From Serinibacter arcticus (lineage in GTDB: Bacteria > Actinomycetota > Actinomycetes > Actinomycetales > Beutenbergiaceae), in the NCBI RefSeq assembly GCF_003121705.1, contig NZ_PYHR01000002.1:1178001-1242000 (forward strand): DNA of 64,000 nt, written 5' to 3'. Below the pieces are notes generated by a model that worked only from the letters and a program-made list of their open reading frames with translations, searched no databases and had not been told where the DNA came from. Of the stretch, positions 44,121 through 52,705 are shown in pieces. A program made the translations under genes and the position numbers. Position 1 is the stretch's first letter. Every line of letters starts with the position of its first letter.

Positions 44121-45617
44121 ATGTCGACCGACACCTCCCCCCTCCTTCCCGCCGTCCACGAGTTCCTCTCCGCCCCCAAGCAGCTGCTGATCGACGGCGC
44201 GTGGGTCGACGCGGCCGACGGGCGCACGTTCGCCACGCTCAACCCCGCCACGGAGGAGGAGCTCGTCCAGGTCGCTCGCGGCTCCGCCGTCGACGTCGAC
44301 CGCGCCGTCGCCGCCGCCCGCCGGGCGTTCGAGTCCCCCTCCCCCTGGTCGCGGATGACCCCGCGCGACCGCTCGCACCTGCTCTGGCGGATCGGCGACC
44401 TCATCGAGGCGCACGCGGACGAGTTCGCCCAGCTCGAGTCGCTGGACAACGGCAAGCGCGTCGAGGCGGCCCGCGACGGCGACGTCGCGACGGCGGCCGA
44501 GCTCTTCCGCTACTTCGCCGGCTGGGCCACGAAGATGGAGGGCACGACGATCCCGATGTCGGTGCCCGGCCGCGAGTTCCACGCCTACACCCGGCGCGAG
44601 GCGCTCGGCGTCGTCGCCGGCATCGTGCCGTGGAACTTCCCGCTCCTGATGGCCTGCTTCAAGATCGTCCCGGCCATCACGGCCGGCAACACGGTCATCC
44701 TCAAGCCCGCCGAGCAGACGCCGCTGACGGCCCTGCGCCTCGGCCAGCTGCTGCTCGACGCGGGCGTGCCGGCCGGTGTCGTGAACATCGTGCCCGGGTT
44801 CGGCGACGCCGGGGCCGCGCTGGTCGAGCACCGCGGTGTGGACAAGGTCGCGTTCACCGGCAGCACCGAGGTCGGCAAGAAGATCGCCGCCGCAGCCGCC
44901 GGGAACCTCAAGAAGGTCTCCCTCGAGCTGGGCGGCAAGGCCCCGAACATCATCTTCGCCGATGCCGACATCGACGCCGCGATCGCCGGCGCCGTGCTCG
45001 GCGGGTACTTCAACGAGGGCCAGTGCTGCGTCAACGGCTCCCGGCTGTACGTGCAGCGCGAGGTGTTCGACCGCGTCATCGAGGGCGTGGCCGCGGCTGC
45101 TCGGGCGATCACCGTCGGCGACGGGTTCGCCGACGGCGCGTCGATGGGTCCGCTGGTGTCGCAGGAGCAGCACGAGAAGGTGCTCGGCTACATCCGTGGC
45201 GCCGTCGCCGACGGCGCCACCCTGGCCGCCGGCAGCGCGGACGCGGCGTTCGACCGCGGCTACTTCGTGCACCCGACGCTCATCACCGGTGTCACGGAGG
45301 AGATGGCCGTGCAGACCGACGAGATCTTCGGCCCGGTCGTCACCGCGATCCCGTTCGACACCGAGGACGAGGTCGTCGCGGCCGCCAACAACACCGTCTA
45401 CGGCCTGGCGGCCGGCGTCTGGTCCCGCGACCTCGGGACCGCGCACCGCGTCGGCGCCAAGCTCCGCGCCGGGACGGTCTGGCTCAACACCTGGCACGCG
45501 GACGACGTCACGCTCCCCCGCGGCGGCTTCAAGCAGTCCGGCTGGGGCCGCGAGCTCGGCTCGTTCGGGCTGGACGACTACACCGAGCTCAAGACGGTGA
45601 TCGCCGAGCTGCGCTGA
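44121..45617 (+). CDS. Aldehyde dehydrogenase family protein
   Basis: 498 aa NAD(P)-dependent aldehyde dehydrogenase of the betaine-aldehyde/general ALDH type. Seen: GIVPWNFPLLMACFKIVPAI, ILKPAEQTPLTAL, AFTGSTEVGKKI, LELGGKAPN (catalytic Glu) and GYFNEGQCCVNGSR with catalytic Cys303. Last gene of the kdu/ABC operon, ended by a strong terminator. A role in oxidising a semialdehyde from sugar-acid breakdown (for example 2-oxoglutarate semialdehyde) is an inference. AAAGG lies before the ATG. Confidence 0.93.
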   Translation: MSTDTSPLLPAVHEFLSAPKQLLIDGAWVDAADGRTFATLNPATEEELVQVARGSAVDVDRAVAAARRAFESPSPWSRMTPRDRSHLLWRIGDLIEAHADEFAQLESLDNGKRVEAARDGDVATAAELFRYFAGWATKMEGTTIPMSVPGREFHAYTRREALGVVAGIVPWNFPLLMACFKIVPAITAGNTVILKPAEQTPLTALRLGQLLLDAGVPAGVVNIVPGFGDAGAALVEHRGVDKVAFTGSTEVGKKIAAAAAGNLKKVSLELGGKAPNIIFADADIDAAIAGAVLGGYFNEGQCCVNGSRLYVQREVFDRVIEGVAAAARAITVGDGFADGASMGPLVSQEQHEKVLGYIRGAVADGATLAAGSADAAFDRGYFVHPTLITGVTEEMAVQTDEIFGPVVTAIPFDTEDEVVAAANNTVYGLAAGVWSRDLGTAHRVGAKLRAGTVWLNTWHADDVTLPRGGFKQSGWGRELGSFGLDDYTELKTVIAELR

Positions 45618-45630
45618 GCGGCGTCGCAGC

Positions 45631-45666
45631 AGCAGGGCCCGCACCCCTCGGGGTGCGGGCCCTGCT
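45631..45666 (+). terminator. Strong hairpin terminator of the kdu-ABC-ALDH operon
   Basis: Perfect 17-bp stem AGCAGGGCCCGCACCCC/GGGGTGCGGGCCCTGCT with a two-base turn, 14 bases after the ALDH stop. It could also serve the convergent tautomerase gene. Confidence 0.9.
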
Positions 45667-45683
45667 GTCGCTGCCGGGGTCGG

Positions 45684-45911
45684 TCAGGAACCGTCGGCGA
45701 GCGACGCGACGACGCCGGCCCGGCTGTCGTCCTCGCTGGCGAGCACGCCGCCGTTGGCCACGATGTCGGGCGTGATCTCGCTGAAGACCATGCGCACGTC
45801 CTGGCGGCGCGCGCCGAGCACGTCGACCGCGGCGTCGGCGACGATCCGGGCGAAGTCGCGGCGCTGGTCGACGGTGCGGCCCTTGAGCAGCTCGACGGTG
45901 ATGTTGGGCAT
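45684..45911 (-). CDS. 4-oxalocrotonate tautomerase family protein
   Basis: 75 aa with the N-terminal catalytic Pro after Met (MPNITVELLKGRTVDQRRDF), ITPDIVANGG and a C-terminal SRAGVVASL. These small enzymes move double bonds in keto-enol or unsaturated acid substrates. AGGAGAGAG upstream fits the ATG at 45911. It is convergent with the ALDH gene across a terminator, so it is a separate unit; its nearness to a sugar-acid operon suggests but does not prove a shared pathway. Confidence 0.85.
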   Translation of the reverse strand: MPNITVELLKGRTVDQRRDFARIVADAAVDVLGARRQDVRMVFSEITPDIVANGGVLASEDDSRAGVVASLADGS

Positions 45912-46106
45912 GGGATCTCTCTCCTGTGGTGGGCCGGATCGTCCATGATCTCGACCTGGGTTCATCCTTGTGAATCAGTGTATCGACGCGGGGCACGTCG
46001 GGGAAGCGCCCGGGCTCGCGGATCGGTGGCCCGTCGGAGCCTGCGACGTGCACCGCCGATCAACCGCTTCGACCGCGCAGGGGCACCCCGTGTGAGGATC
46101 GAGCCC

Positions 46107-46136
46107 ATGTCCTCGCCGACGCGAAAGCGGCCGTGA
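46107..46136 (+). CDS. Nine-codon ORF overlapping the CPBP start (leader peptide or frameshifted N-terminus)
   Basis: ATG at 46107 encodes MSSPTRKRP and stops at TGA 46134-46136, overlapping the GTG of the next gene by four bases. GAGGAT lies seven bases upstream, the leaderless spacing of this genome. Adding one base near CGGCC would fuse it in frame to the CPBP protein. Either a coupled leader peptide or the true N-terminus with an indel. Confidence 0.4.
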   Translation: MSSPTRKRP

Positions 46137-46939
46137 CCTACCTGCTGGGACGCGACGACCCCGTCCACCGGCTGCGTCCGAGCCTCGCCAGCGGGCTCGC
46201 GGCGGTCCTCGTCGCGGCCGGTCTCGTGCTGACCCTCCAGCTCGGGAGCGGCATCCCGCTCCGGGCCTGGAGCTCGTCGGAGCGGGCGATCGTCCTGACC
46301 GAGATCCTCCCGGCCGCCGTCGCCGCCGTCGTGCTGCTCGCGTTCGTCGGCTGGGCCCGGTGGGACGCCGTGCGGCGCGACCCGTTCCGGCTGCCGACGT
46401 CGCCGTTCGTGCTCGCCGTCGTGGCTCTCGCCTCGCTCGCCGTCCTCGCGCGTCTCGCGCTCGCCGACTGGGGCGCCCCGACGGCACGGGTCCTCGCGCT
46501 CCTCGCTCTCAGCGCCGCGGTGACCGGCGTCGCCGAGGAGCTCGCGCTGCGCGGCGTGCTCCTCCGGTCGCTGCGCGTGGGGCGGCGCCCCGAGATCGTC
46601 GCGGCCCTCGGGACGACGGCGGCCTCCGCAGTCCTCCAGGTGCCCGTGCTCGCCTTCACCGCGCGGGGGTTCGGCCCGGTCGACGTCGCCGTCGCCGTCG
46701 CCCTCGGGGCGCTGCTGTACCTCGTCCGGCGCGCGACCCGGACGCTCGTGGCCGCCGTCGCGCTCCACCTCGCGTGGGACCTGGGCACGCTCGTCGACCG
46801 CGCGGGCGACGGCGCCGCGCTCACCGGGCCGGCGGCCGTCGTCGCCGTCGTCGTCGTGGCGCTCGTCACGTGGGCGTTCGTGGCCACGGCGCGCGGCGAT
46901 CGCACGCGGCGTGCGCTCGTGGATCCGCGGCTCGCCTGA
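46133..46939 (+). CDS. CPBP-like intramembrane protease homolog
   Basis: About 268 aa, seven or eight hydrophobic segments. It carries the CPBP/Abi motif 1 GVAEELALRGVLLRSL (EExxxR) and a later HLAWD in motif 3/4 position. The His of motif 2 (FxxxH) is not visible in VLQVPVLAFTARG, so protease activity is uncertain. No good ribosome binding site stands before the GTG; the overlap with the nine-codon ORF suggests translational coupling or a one-base loss. Confidence 0.7.
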   Translation: MTYLLGRDDPVHRLRPSLASGLAAVLVAAGLVLTLQLGSGIPLRAWSSSERAIVLTEILPAAVAAVVLLAFVGWARWDAVRRDPFRLPTSPFVLAVVALASLAVLARLALADWGAPTARVLALLALSAAVTGVAEELALRGVLLRSLRVGRRPEIVAALGTTAASAVLQVPVLAFTARGFGPVDVAVAVALGALLYLVRRATRTLVAAVALHLAWDLGTLVDRAGDGAALTGPAAVVAVVVVALVTWAFVATARGDRTRRALVDPRLA

Positions 46940-47005
46940 CGGCTCGATCGAGCACCCGAGCCATCCCGGATCCTGGCGCGGTGTCCACGAGGGCCCCGGC
47001 ACGTC

Positions 47006-47011
47006 TACGGT
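47006..47011 (+). promoter_or_regulatory. -10 element (TACGGT), leaderless start of UDG-like gene
   Basis: TACGGT six bases before the ATG at 47018. Confidence 0.45.
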
Positions 47012-47017
47012 GGAGGG

Positions 47018-47620
47018 ATGTTCCTCGACGGCCCGAACGGGCTCACCGATCCGAGCCTCGTCCAAGCCAGGAAGGAGCTCCTCGCCACGCAGGCCGAGGG
47101 ACTCACGCGCTGGCACGAGACGACGCAGGCCCTTCGTCCCGAGCTCCCGCTCCCCGAGTTCGACCCGGCCGAGGCCGGTGCTCGCGCCCGGGCGCTCCTC
47201 GTCCTCCAGGCACCGGGCAAGTCCGCCGACCCGACCGAGGGCTCGGGCTTCGTCAGCGTCGACAACGAGGACCGCACCTCCACGAACCTGTGGAACCTGC
47301 GCGAGCACGTGGGTTTCCACGACCACGTGCTGATCACCCACATCATGCCGTGGTACCTCGGCGAGGGCGTCAAGCCCAGCCGGCTCGACCTCCAGCACGG
47401 CGGACGCGCTCTCATCAACCTGCTCCCGGTGCTGCGCGACCTGCACGTCATCATCCTCATCGGCGGCGAGGCCCAGAAGACGTGGGACTCCTACGTCGCC
47501 CCCGCGGTGCGCACGCGCGCCCTCGTGCTGCGCTGCCCGCTCCCGACGGCGCGCGCGCTCAACAAGCCCGACGACGCCTCGGCGATGACGCTGACGCGGG
47601 CGCGCGACCTGGTCCAGTGA
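47018..47620 (+). CDS. Uracil-DNA glycosylase superfamily-like protein
   Basis: 200 aa. ALLVLQAPGKSADPTEGSGFVSVDNEDRTSTNLWNL resembles the UDG superfamily region (motif A, then the ligand pocket), and HVIILIGGEAQKTWDSY plus RCPLPTARALN resemble the later strands and motif B. The catalytic residues of the known DNA glycosylase families are not clearly present, so activity is open. It overlaps the next gene by four bases. Confidence 0.55.
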   Translation: MFLDGPNGLTDPSLVQARKELLATQAEGLTRWHETTQALRPELPLPEFDPAEAGARARALLVLQAPGKSADPTEGSGFVSVDNEDRTSTNLWNLREHVGFHDHVLITHIMPWYLGEGVKPSRLDLQHGGRALINLLPVLRDLHVIILIGGEAQKTWDSYVAPAVRTRALVLRCPLPTARALNKPDDASAMTLTRARDLVQ

Positions 47621-48039
47621 CCCGGGACGGCGTGGCCATCGACCTCTCCCCCGAGGGTGAGGTCCTGCTGTCGGAGTACCACCTCGCGACGCTGTCGACG
47701 ATCGCGCCGTCGGGCCTGATCCACGCCGTCGCCGTCGGGTTCACGCTGTCGGACGGCGTGGTGCGCGTCATCACGAGCGACGGCAGCCAGAAGGTGCGCA
47801 ACGTCGAGCGGGACGGCCGCGCGACCGTGGCGCAGGTGGCCGGTCCGCAGTGGATCAGCATCGCCGGCCACGCCGTCGTCTCGCGCGACCCCGAGCGGGT
47901 GGCCCACGCCGTCGCGCTCTACGCCGCCCGCTACCGCCAACCGCGACCGAACCCGCAGCGCGTGGTCATCGAGCTGCACCCCGAGAAGGTGCTGGGCTCG
48001 GCCGGCCTGTTCGCGAGCAGCGACGCTCCCACGAGCTGA
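47617..48039 (+). CDS. PPOX-class, probable F420-dependent flavin-like oxidoreductase
   Basis: 140 aa split beta-barrel of the pyridoxamine-oxidase-like superfamily. Seen: LLSEYHLATLSTIAPSGLIHAVAVGFTL, VRVITSDGSQKVRNVERDGRATVAQ, WISIAGHAVVSRDPERV, and YAARYRQPRPNPQRVVIEL. The pattern is close to actinobacterial F420-dependent PPOX proteins. GTG at 47617 overlaps the upstream stop codon (GTGA). Substrate unknown. Confidence 0.82.
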   Translation: MTRDGVAIDLSPEGEVLLSEYHLATLSTIAPSGLIHAVAVGFTLSDGVVRVITSDGSQKVRNVERDGRATVAQVAGPQWISIAGHAVVSRDPERVAHAVALYAARYRQPRPNPQRVVIELHPEKVLGSAGLFASSDAPTS

Positions 48040-48071
48040 TCCCCCGCCAACCCGAGGACGCCCCGCAACGA

Positions 48072-48109
48072 CGAGAAGCCCGGACCCCCTGCGGGGTCCG
48101 GGCTTCTCG
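48072..48109. terminator. Strong hairpin terminator between PPOX gene and tmRNA
   Basis: Perfect 17-bp stem CGAGAAGCCCGGACCCC/GGGGTCCGGGCTTCTCG with loop CTGC. It ends the PPOX unit and, from the other side, the tmRNA gene 16 bases away. Confidence 0.9.
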
Positions 48110-48125
48110 GGTCGTGCTCACGGGG

Positions 48126-48490
48126 TGGAGGTGGCGGGAATCGAACCCGCGTCCGACGGTGTGGAACCAGGGCTTCTCCGAGTGCAGTCAGCTGCTGTTC
48201 TGCTTGGCCCCGGCTGTGTCGCTGACAACCAGCCGACGGGCCCAGTCAACTAAGTGTTCAAGCAGCCCCGTTGACGAAGGCTACGAGCAGTGGCTCTCTT
48301 GGTGACGCCAGCAACCCGGTCGAGAGCACCCCGGGACTGACGGACTTCTACCTTCGCTCAGGCGGCGAGGGTGAAGTCGGTGCGCTTGGAATCGGCACCT
48401 ATAGGTTTGCGCGGATCGTTAACGAGATAACCGTGCGTCCTCGACTCGCTTCCCCTGGCTGAACGGCCGTCGTCGAAACCGTTCACCCCC
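48126..48490 (-). ncRNA. ssrA: tmRNA (transfer-messenger RNA)
   Basis: 365 nt. 5' end GGGGGTGAACGGTTTCGACG and 3' end ...GGGTTCGATTCCCGCC, CACCTCC-A form the alanine tRNA-like part; the acceptor GGGGGTG pairs with CACCTCC. The tag frame (minus strand 48396 to 48358) reads ADSKRTDFTLAA then TGA: an actinobacterial type ending in LAA. CCA is not encoded. With SmpB (gene 3.7 kb away) it rescues stalled ribosomes and marks the peptide for proteolysis. Confidence 0.96.
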
Positions 48491-48607
48491 GTGTTCTGTT
48501 GTCAAACAGTGCCCTCCCGCCGCCGGAGCGCCGGACGGGACGGTTCAGTCTACTCGTGCAGCGCCGCCGCGGCCACGGGTATTCCGACGACCGCTCCTCC
48601 CGGTGGC

Positions 48608-49657
48608 TCAGGCCGCCGCCAGCGCGGCGTCCACGAGCGGCTTCACCTCGGTGCCGAGCCGCTCGATCGCCCGGAGCTGCTCGACCTGCGGCATGCCCGC
48701 GACGTCCATCTGGAAGATCTGCCTGGTGTGGCCGACGGCGCCGTGCGTGCGCACCACCTTGTCGGCCACCTCCTGCGCGCTCCCGACGGCGTACGCCCCG
48801 TCCGGCGCCGCCGTCGCCTCGAAGGTGATCTTGTTCGGCGCCGCGAAGCCGCGCTCCCGGGCGATCGCGCTCATGCTGCGGTGCCAGTACGGGTAGAACG
48901 CCTCCCGCGCCGAGCGGGCGTCAGCCCCCACGAAGCCGAAGCCCGACAGCGTGACCGCGGGGGTCGCCGTCGGGAACGCCGCACGGGCGCGGAACTCCCG
49001 CCGGTACAGGGAGGCGAGCGGAGCGAACTGGCTCGGCCTCCCGCCGATGATCGCGTAGTTGATCGGGAGGCCGAGCACCGCGGCGCGGACGGAGGACTGC
49101 GGGTTGCCGCCCGTCGCGAGGGCGAGGTTGAGGTGGCGGCCGCGGCCGGTCACGTCCGCAGGCCGCGGGAGCACGACGGCGTCGCGCAGGGCGGGCCGGA
49201 ACCGCCCGGACCAGGTGATCGACTCGTCGTGCGCGCCGGCGTCGTCGAGCGCGAGGAGCAGCTGGATCTTCTCGTCGTACAGCTCGTCGTAGTCCTCGAG
49301 ATCCGCCCCGAACAGCGGGTAGGACTCGATGAACGAACCGCGGCCGGCGAGCAGCTCCGCCCGGCCGCCGGAGAAGGCGTCCATCGTGGCGAACTGCTGG
49401 TAGACCCGGACGGGGTCCTCCGTCGACAGCACCGTGACGGCGCTGCCCACACGGATGCGGCTGGTCTGCGCGAGGGCCGCGGAGATCACGGTGGCCGGCG
49501 AGGAGATGGCGTACTCGGCGCGGTGGTGCTCACCCAGGCCGACGTAGTCCAGCCCCACCTCCTCGGCGAGCCGGACGCGCTCCAGCACGTTGCGCAGCGT
49601 GGTCGCGGCGTCGTCCCCGTCGGAGACGTCGCCGAAGGTGTAGATCCCGAGCTCCAT
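48608..49657 (-). CDS. LLM-class flavin-dependent oxidoreductase
   Basis: 349 aa luciferase-like monooxygenase. Begins MELGIYTFGDVS, then VRLAEEVGLDYVGLGEHHRAEYAISSPATVISAALAQTSRIRVGSAVTVLS, GGRAELLAGRGSFIESYPLFG, and QEVADKVVRTHGAVGHTRQIFQMDVAGMP. It uses reduced FMN or F420; substrate unknown. In-frame ATGs at 49666 and 49672 are alternatives to the chosen start; none has a strong ribosome binding site. Confidence 0.88.
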   Translation of the reverse strand: MELGIYTFGDVSDGDDAATTLRNVLERVRLAEEVGLDYVGLGEHHRAEYAISSPATVISAALAQTSRIRVGSAVTVLSTEDPVRVYQQFATMDAFSGGRAELLAGRGSFIESYPLFGADLEDYDELYDEKIQLLLALDDAGAHDESITWSGRFRPALRDAVVLPRPADVTGRGRHLNLALATGGNPQSSVRAAVLGLPINYAIIGGRPSQFAPLASLYRREFRARAAFPTATPAVTLSGFGFVGADARSAREAFYPYWHRSMSAIARERGFAAPNKITFEATAAPDGAYAVGSAQEVADKVVRTHGAVGHTRQIFQMDVAGMPQVEQLRAIERLGTEVKPLVDAALAAA

Positions 49658-49701
49658 GGCGGTCATATTCATCCGAACGCATGGACCTCGTCGTCTGTTC
49701 C

Positions 49702-50112
49702 CTACTTCTTGCGCCGGTTGTCCAGCAGCAGCGCGAGCCCGATGCCGAGGAGGAAGACGTCCTTGGCGATGCCGATGCCCTCCGGGCTCGGGCGGACGCC
49801 GTCCACGGTCAGGCCGGGGGTCTTGTGGTACATCCACAGCAGGCCGCCGGAGAAGGCCGTCAGGCCGAGGCCGGCGACCACGCGCGGGACGAACGGCAGC
49901 AGCAGCGCCGCCCCGAGGGCGGTCTCCGCGACGGCGAGCAGCTTGCCGAACTCCTCGGGCTTGAGCTCCTTGACCTGCGGGAAGGCGTTCGACGCCATCG
50001 CCTGGAGGCCGGCCGCCGACTCGGCGTCGAGCGCGAGCTTGCCGATCCCCGAGTTGAGGATGAACGCACCGGACGTGGCGCGGAGCGGGAGACGGTGCAG
50101 GGCAGCGGACAC
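49702..50112 (-). CDS. DoxX-like small membrane protein
   Basis: 136 aa with four hydrophobic segments: AFILNSGIGKL, LLAVAETALGAALLLPFV, VVAGLGLTAFSGGLLWMY and FLLGIGLALLLDN. The LNSGIGKL motif and the size fit the DoxX/DoxD-like group. GGAGGT before the GTG at 50112 supports the start. Function not known. Confidence 0.7.
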   Translation of the reverse strand: MSAALHRLPLRATSGAFILNSGIGKLALDAESAAGLQAMASNAFPQVKELKPEEFGKLLAVAETALGAALLLPFVPRVVAGLGLTAFSGGLLWMYHKTPGLTVDGVRPSPEGIGIAKDVFLLGIGLALLLDNRRKK

Positions 50113-50188
50113 GGGTGACCTCCAGGGGGCAGCGGTGAAGTGGTCCGCCTCCAGCCTACGTCGGGCCCGTGGCTCGAGGCCCGGTCGG

Positions 50189-52098
50189 CTACCAGCCGCC
50201 GCCACCTCCGCCGCCGACCCCGCCACCCACCGAACCCGACCAGGTGGCGCCGCCGCTCGAGCCGGAGCCCGGGGCGGTGACCGTCGTGGCGGAGGCGACG
50301 CCGGAGGTGAGGTCGCCGAGCGAGCGGCCGAGGTCGCCCATCGCCCAGACGCCCGGGTAGGCGAGGTAGGCCGGCGAGGTGAACCAGACCGGCTGGACGA
50401 GCTCGCCACGCCTGACCGCGCCCGCGAAGGCGTCCGTCCAGCGCTGCTCGAGGCGAAGTGCGACGGCGTAGGGCAGGTACGCCTCGAACACGCTCGGGAC
50501 GAGGCGCTCGCTCCCGGCGGCCCAGGCGGGCGTCTCGGAGGTCACGTCGGTGAGGAACCGCTCGAACTCGCGGGCCTCGCGGGTCAGCTCGCTCCCCCGC
50601 GCGGTGCGGGTCGGCATGGAGCCGGCCACCGCCGTCGTGACGATGCCGACGGCGAGCACCGCGATCCCCACCAGACCCCAGCCGACCGTCAGCGCGAGCG
50701 CGGCCGTCCCGACGAGGCCGGCCAGGATCAGGCCGATCCCGGCGAGGTACCAGCGCCCGCGGACCCGGCGCGGGCTCCCGGCGAACCAGCCCTGCTCGGT
50801 CACGGCGTCGTCGAGATCCTTCTGCGCCTGCGCGATCGCCGCGGCGATCTCGCCGGAGGCGAGGCTGACCAGGACCACGTCCTCGTCGCCGAAGATGCCC
50901 TCGACGAGGGTGCGCTCGTAGGGGCGCAGGTCGTGGGGCCCGGGGGCGCGAACCAGCTGGAAGTCGCGGTCGTCGGGGTCGCGGTCGTCGGGGTCGCGGT
51001 CGTCGGGGTCGAGGTCGTCGCCGGCCAGGTCATCGCCGTCCTCGTCGTCGCCGTCGACGGTCGCCGGCACGACCTCGATGTGGATCACCCCGCGCACGGC
51101 GAGGTCGAGCAGCACGGCCACGACGTCGTGGGTCTGGGCGCGCTCGTCGATCAGCGTCCCGAACTCGCCGGCGGGGACCCCCGCGGGCGGCTCGGTGCGG
51201 AAGCCCTCGGGCACGGCGTCTCCGGCGGCCCCGCCCCCTCGAGGAAGCCCGGCGTGTCCGCGGTGGCGTCACGACGGCGACGACGCGTCAGCAGCACAGC
51301 CCCCACCCCGCCGACGGCGGCCACCGCGCCGACCGTGCCGGTGACGGGCGAGACGGTGAAGGCGTTGCCCCAGGTGCGACGGGGCGCGTAGGCGACGCTC
51401 GCCGTCGGGAAGGTGTCAGCGGGGTACAGCGCGGCGACGGTGAGGCCCTGACCGGGGTCGAGGCGGCTCTGCTCGACGGTGACGCCGACGTCGCCGGGCG
51501 TCGTCGCGCCGTCGCAGACCCGTGTCGAGCCGACGCCGCCGGGCAGGCACCTCAGCGAGCTGACGGGCTCGGGGGCGACCAGGCGGACGCTGACGTCCTC
51601 CAGCGGCACCTCCCACCCGAGCCCGATCACGTTCCAGATCACGGCGTCGGGATCGGCGGCGGACTCCCCCGGCGTCGCCAACGAGTCCACGTGGTAGCTG
51701 AGGGTGTAGCTCTGGACGTCACCGATCTCCACGCTCTCGCTGCCCACGCGCACGACGACGAAGCCGTCCTCGCGCTCGACGAGCAGGTCGGTCGGGGCGC
51801 CCGTGCTGCTGGTGACCTCGATGTCGCTGACCTCGAGCACGCGGTAGCGGTCGGGATCGCCCTCGATCTCCTGGCGCTCGACGATGCTGAGGTAGGGACC
51901 GTGCGCGTCGTCGTCGGGACCGAAGTCGAAGTCCAGGTCGATCGTGACGCGGGCCCCGCCGTCGGGCTCGAGCTCGGCGGTCAGGTCGTAGCGCGTGATC
52001 CGCCAGTCGTCGGAGTCTGCAGCGGCGGTGACGGCCGAGCCCAGGACGAGGGCCCCGGCGAGGGCGACGGCGGCGGTCAGGCGGCGGACCAGGGGCAC
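50189..52098 (-). pseudogene. DUF2207 predicted membrane protein, frameshift near 51234
   Basis: Signal peptide (RRLTAAVALAGALVLGSAVTAAA), then the DUF2207 ectodomain (DWRITRYDLTAELEPDGGARVTIDLDF), one membrane helix (VGAVAAVGGVGAVLLTRRRRR), and a cytoplasmic part with PEGFRTEPPAGVPAGEFGTLIDERA, two more helices and a Gly-rich end (VGGGVGGGGGGGW). The first frame runs to about 51234 and the second begins there. Adding one G to the run in GAGGGGGCGGGG gives FLEGGGAAGDAVPEGF in one frame, and the total, 1910 bp, is one short of a codon multiple. GGAGAA lies before the GTG start. Probably a homopolymer indel rather than real decay. Confidence 0.85.
50966..51010. repeat. Three exact 15-bp repeats inside the DUF2207 gene
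   Basis: Unit GCGGTCGTCGGGGTC (plus strand) three times, encoding (DPDDR)n in the cytoplasmic acidic loop. The 15-bp period keeps the frame, so copy number could vary without breaking the gene. Confidence 0.85.
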
Positions 52099-52143
52099 GG
52101 TTCTCCTCGGGGTCGGACGTGCGCTCGGACCTGACCGGTGAGG

Positions 52144-52662
52144 TCAGACGAGCTCGCGGGTGCGCATGGCGCGGTGCGCCTCGCGCATGTCCTGCTTCTC
52201 CCGCAGGGTCTGACGCTTGTCCCACTCCTTCTTACCGCGCGCGAGCGCGATCTCGACCTTGGCGTGGCTGCCCAGGAAGTACAGCTCGAGCGGGATGATC
52301 GTGTAGCCCTTCTCACCGATCTTGCCGGCGAGCTTGTCGATCTCCGCGCGGTGCAGCAGCAGCTTGCGCTTGCGTCGCGGGGCGTGGTTGGTCCAGGTGC
52401 CCTCGGCGTACTCGGCGATGTGCACGCCCTCGAGCCAGGCCTCGCCGCGGTCGATCAGCACGAAGCCGTCCACCAGGGACGCGCGTCCGGCGCGCAGCGA
52501 CTTCACCTCCGTGCCGGTCAGGGAGATCCCCGCCTCGTAGGTGTCGTCGATGTGGTAGTCGTGGCGCGCCTTCTTGTTGCGGGCCACCACGGTCTTGACC
52601 GGACGGTCCCCCTTCGCGGCGGCCGACCGAGCGGCGCGCTCGGCGTTCTTCATGCGGGACAT
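52144..52662 (-). CDS. smpB: SsrA-binding protein
   Basis: 172 aa RNA-binding protein that partners tmRNA in ribosome rescue. Seen: [39 protein letters not shown] in blocks, [39 protein letters not shown] and the basic tail [20 protein letters not shown] at 52662 is chosen because TAGGCT lies eight bases before it; a GTG at 52668 would be too close. The gene follows the prfB-ftsEX-M23 group as in many actinobacteria. Confidence 0.96.
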   Translation of the reverse strand: MSRMKNAERAARSAAAKGDRPVKTVVARNKKARHDYHIDDTYEAGISLTGTEVKSLRAGRASLVDGFVLIDRGEAWLEGVHIAEYAEGTWTNHAPRRKRKLLLHRAEIDKLAGKIGEKGYTIIPLELYFLGSHAKVEIALARGKKEWDKRQTLREKQDMREAHRAMRTRELV

Positions 52663-52670
52663 GGTCACCC

Positions 52671-52676
52671 AGCCTA
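52671..52676 (-). promoter_or_regulatory. -10 element (TAGGCT) of smpB
   Basis: TAGGCT on the minus strand, eight bases before the ATG at 52662. Confidence 0.45.
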
Positions 52677-52705
52677 GTCGCGCCGACCGCGGGCGGGCAC
52701 GGGCT

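Noticed and set aside
48494-48510. TTGACA-like sequence next to the tmRNA as its -35
   Set aside because: On the minus strand it lies only about ten bases before the mature 5' end, too close for a -35; the promoter is probably farther upstream, with TAGACT near 48550.
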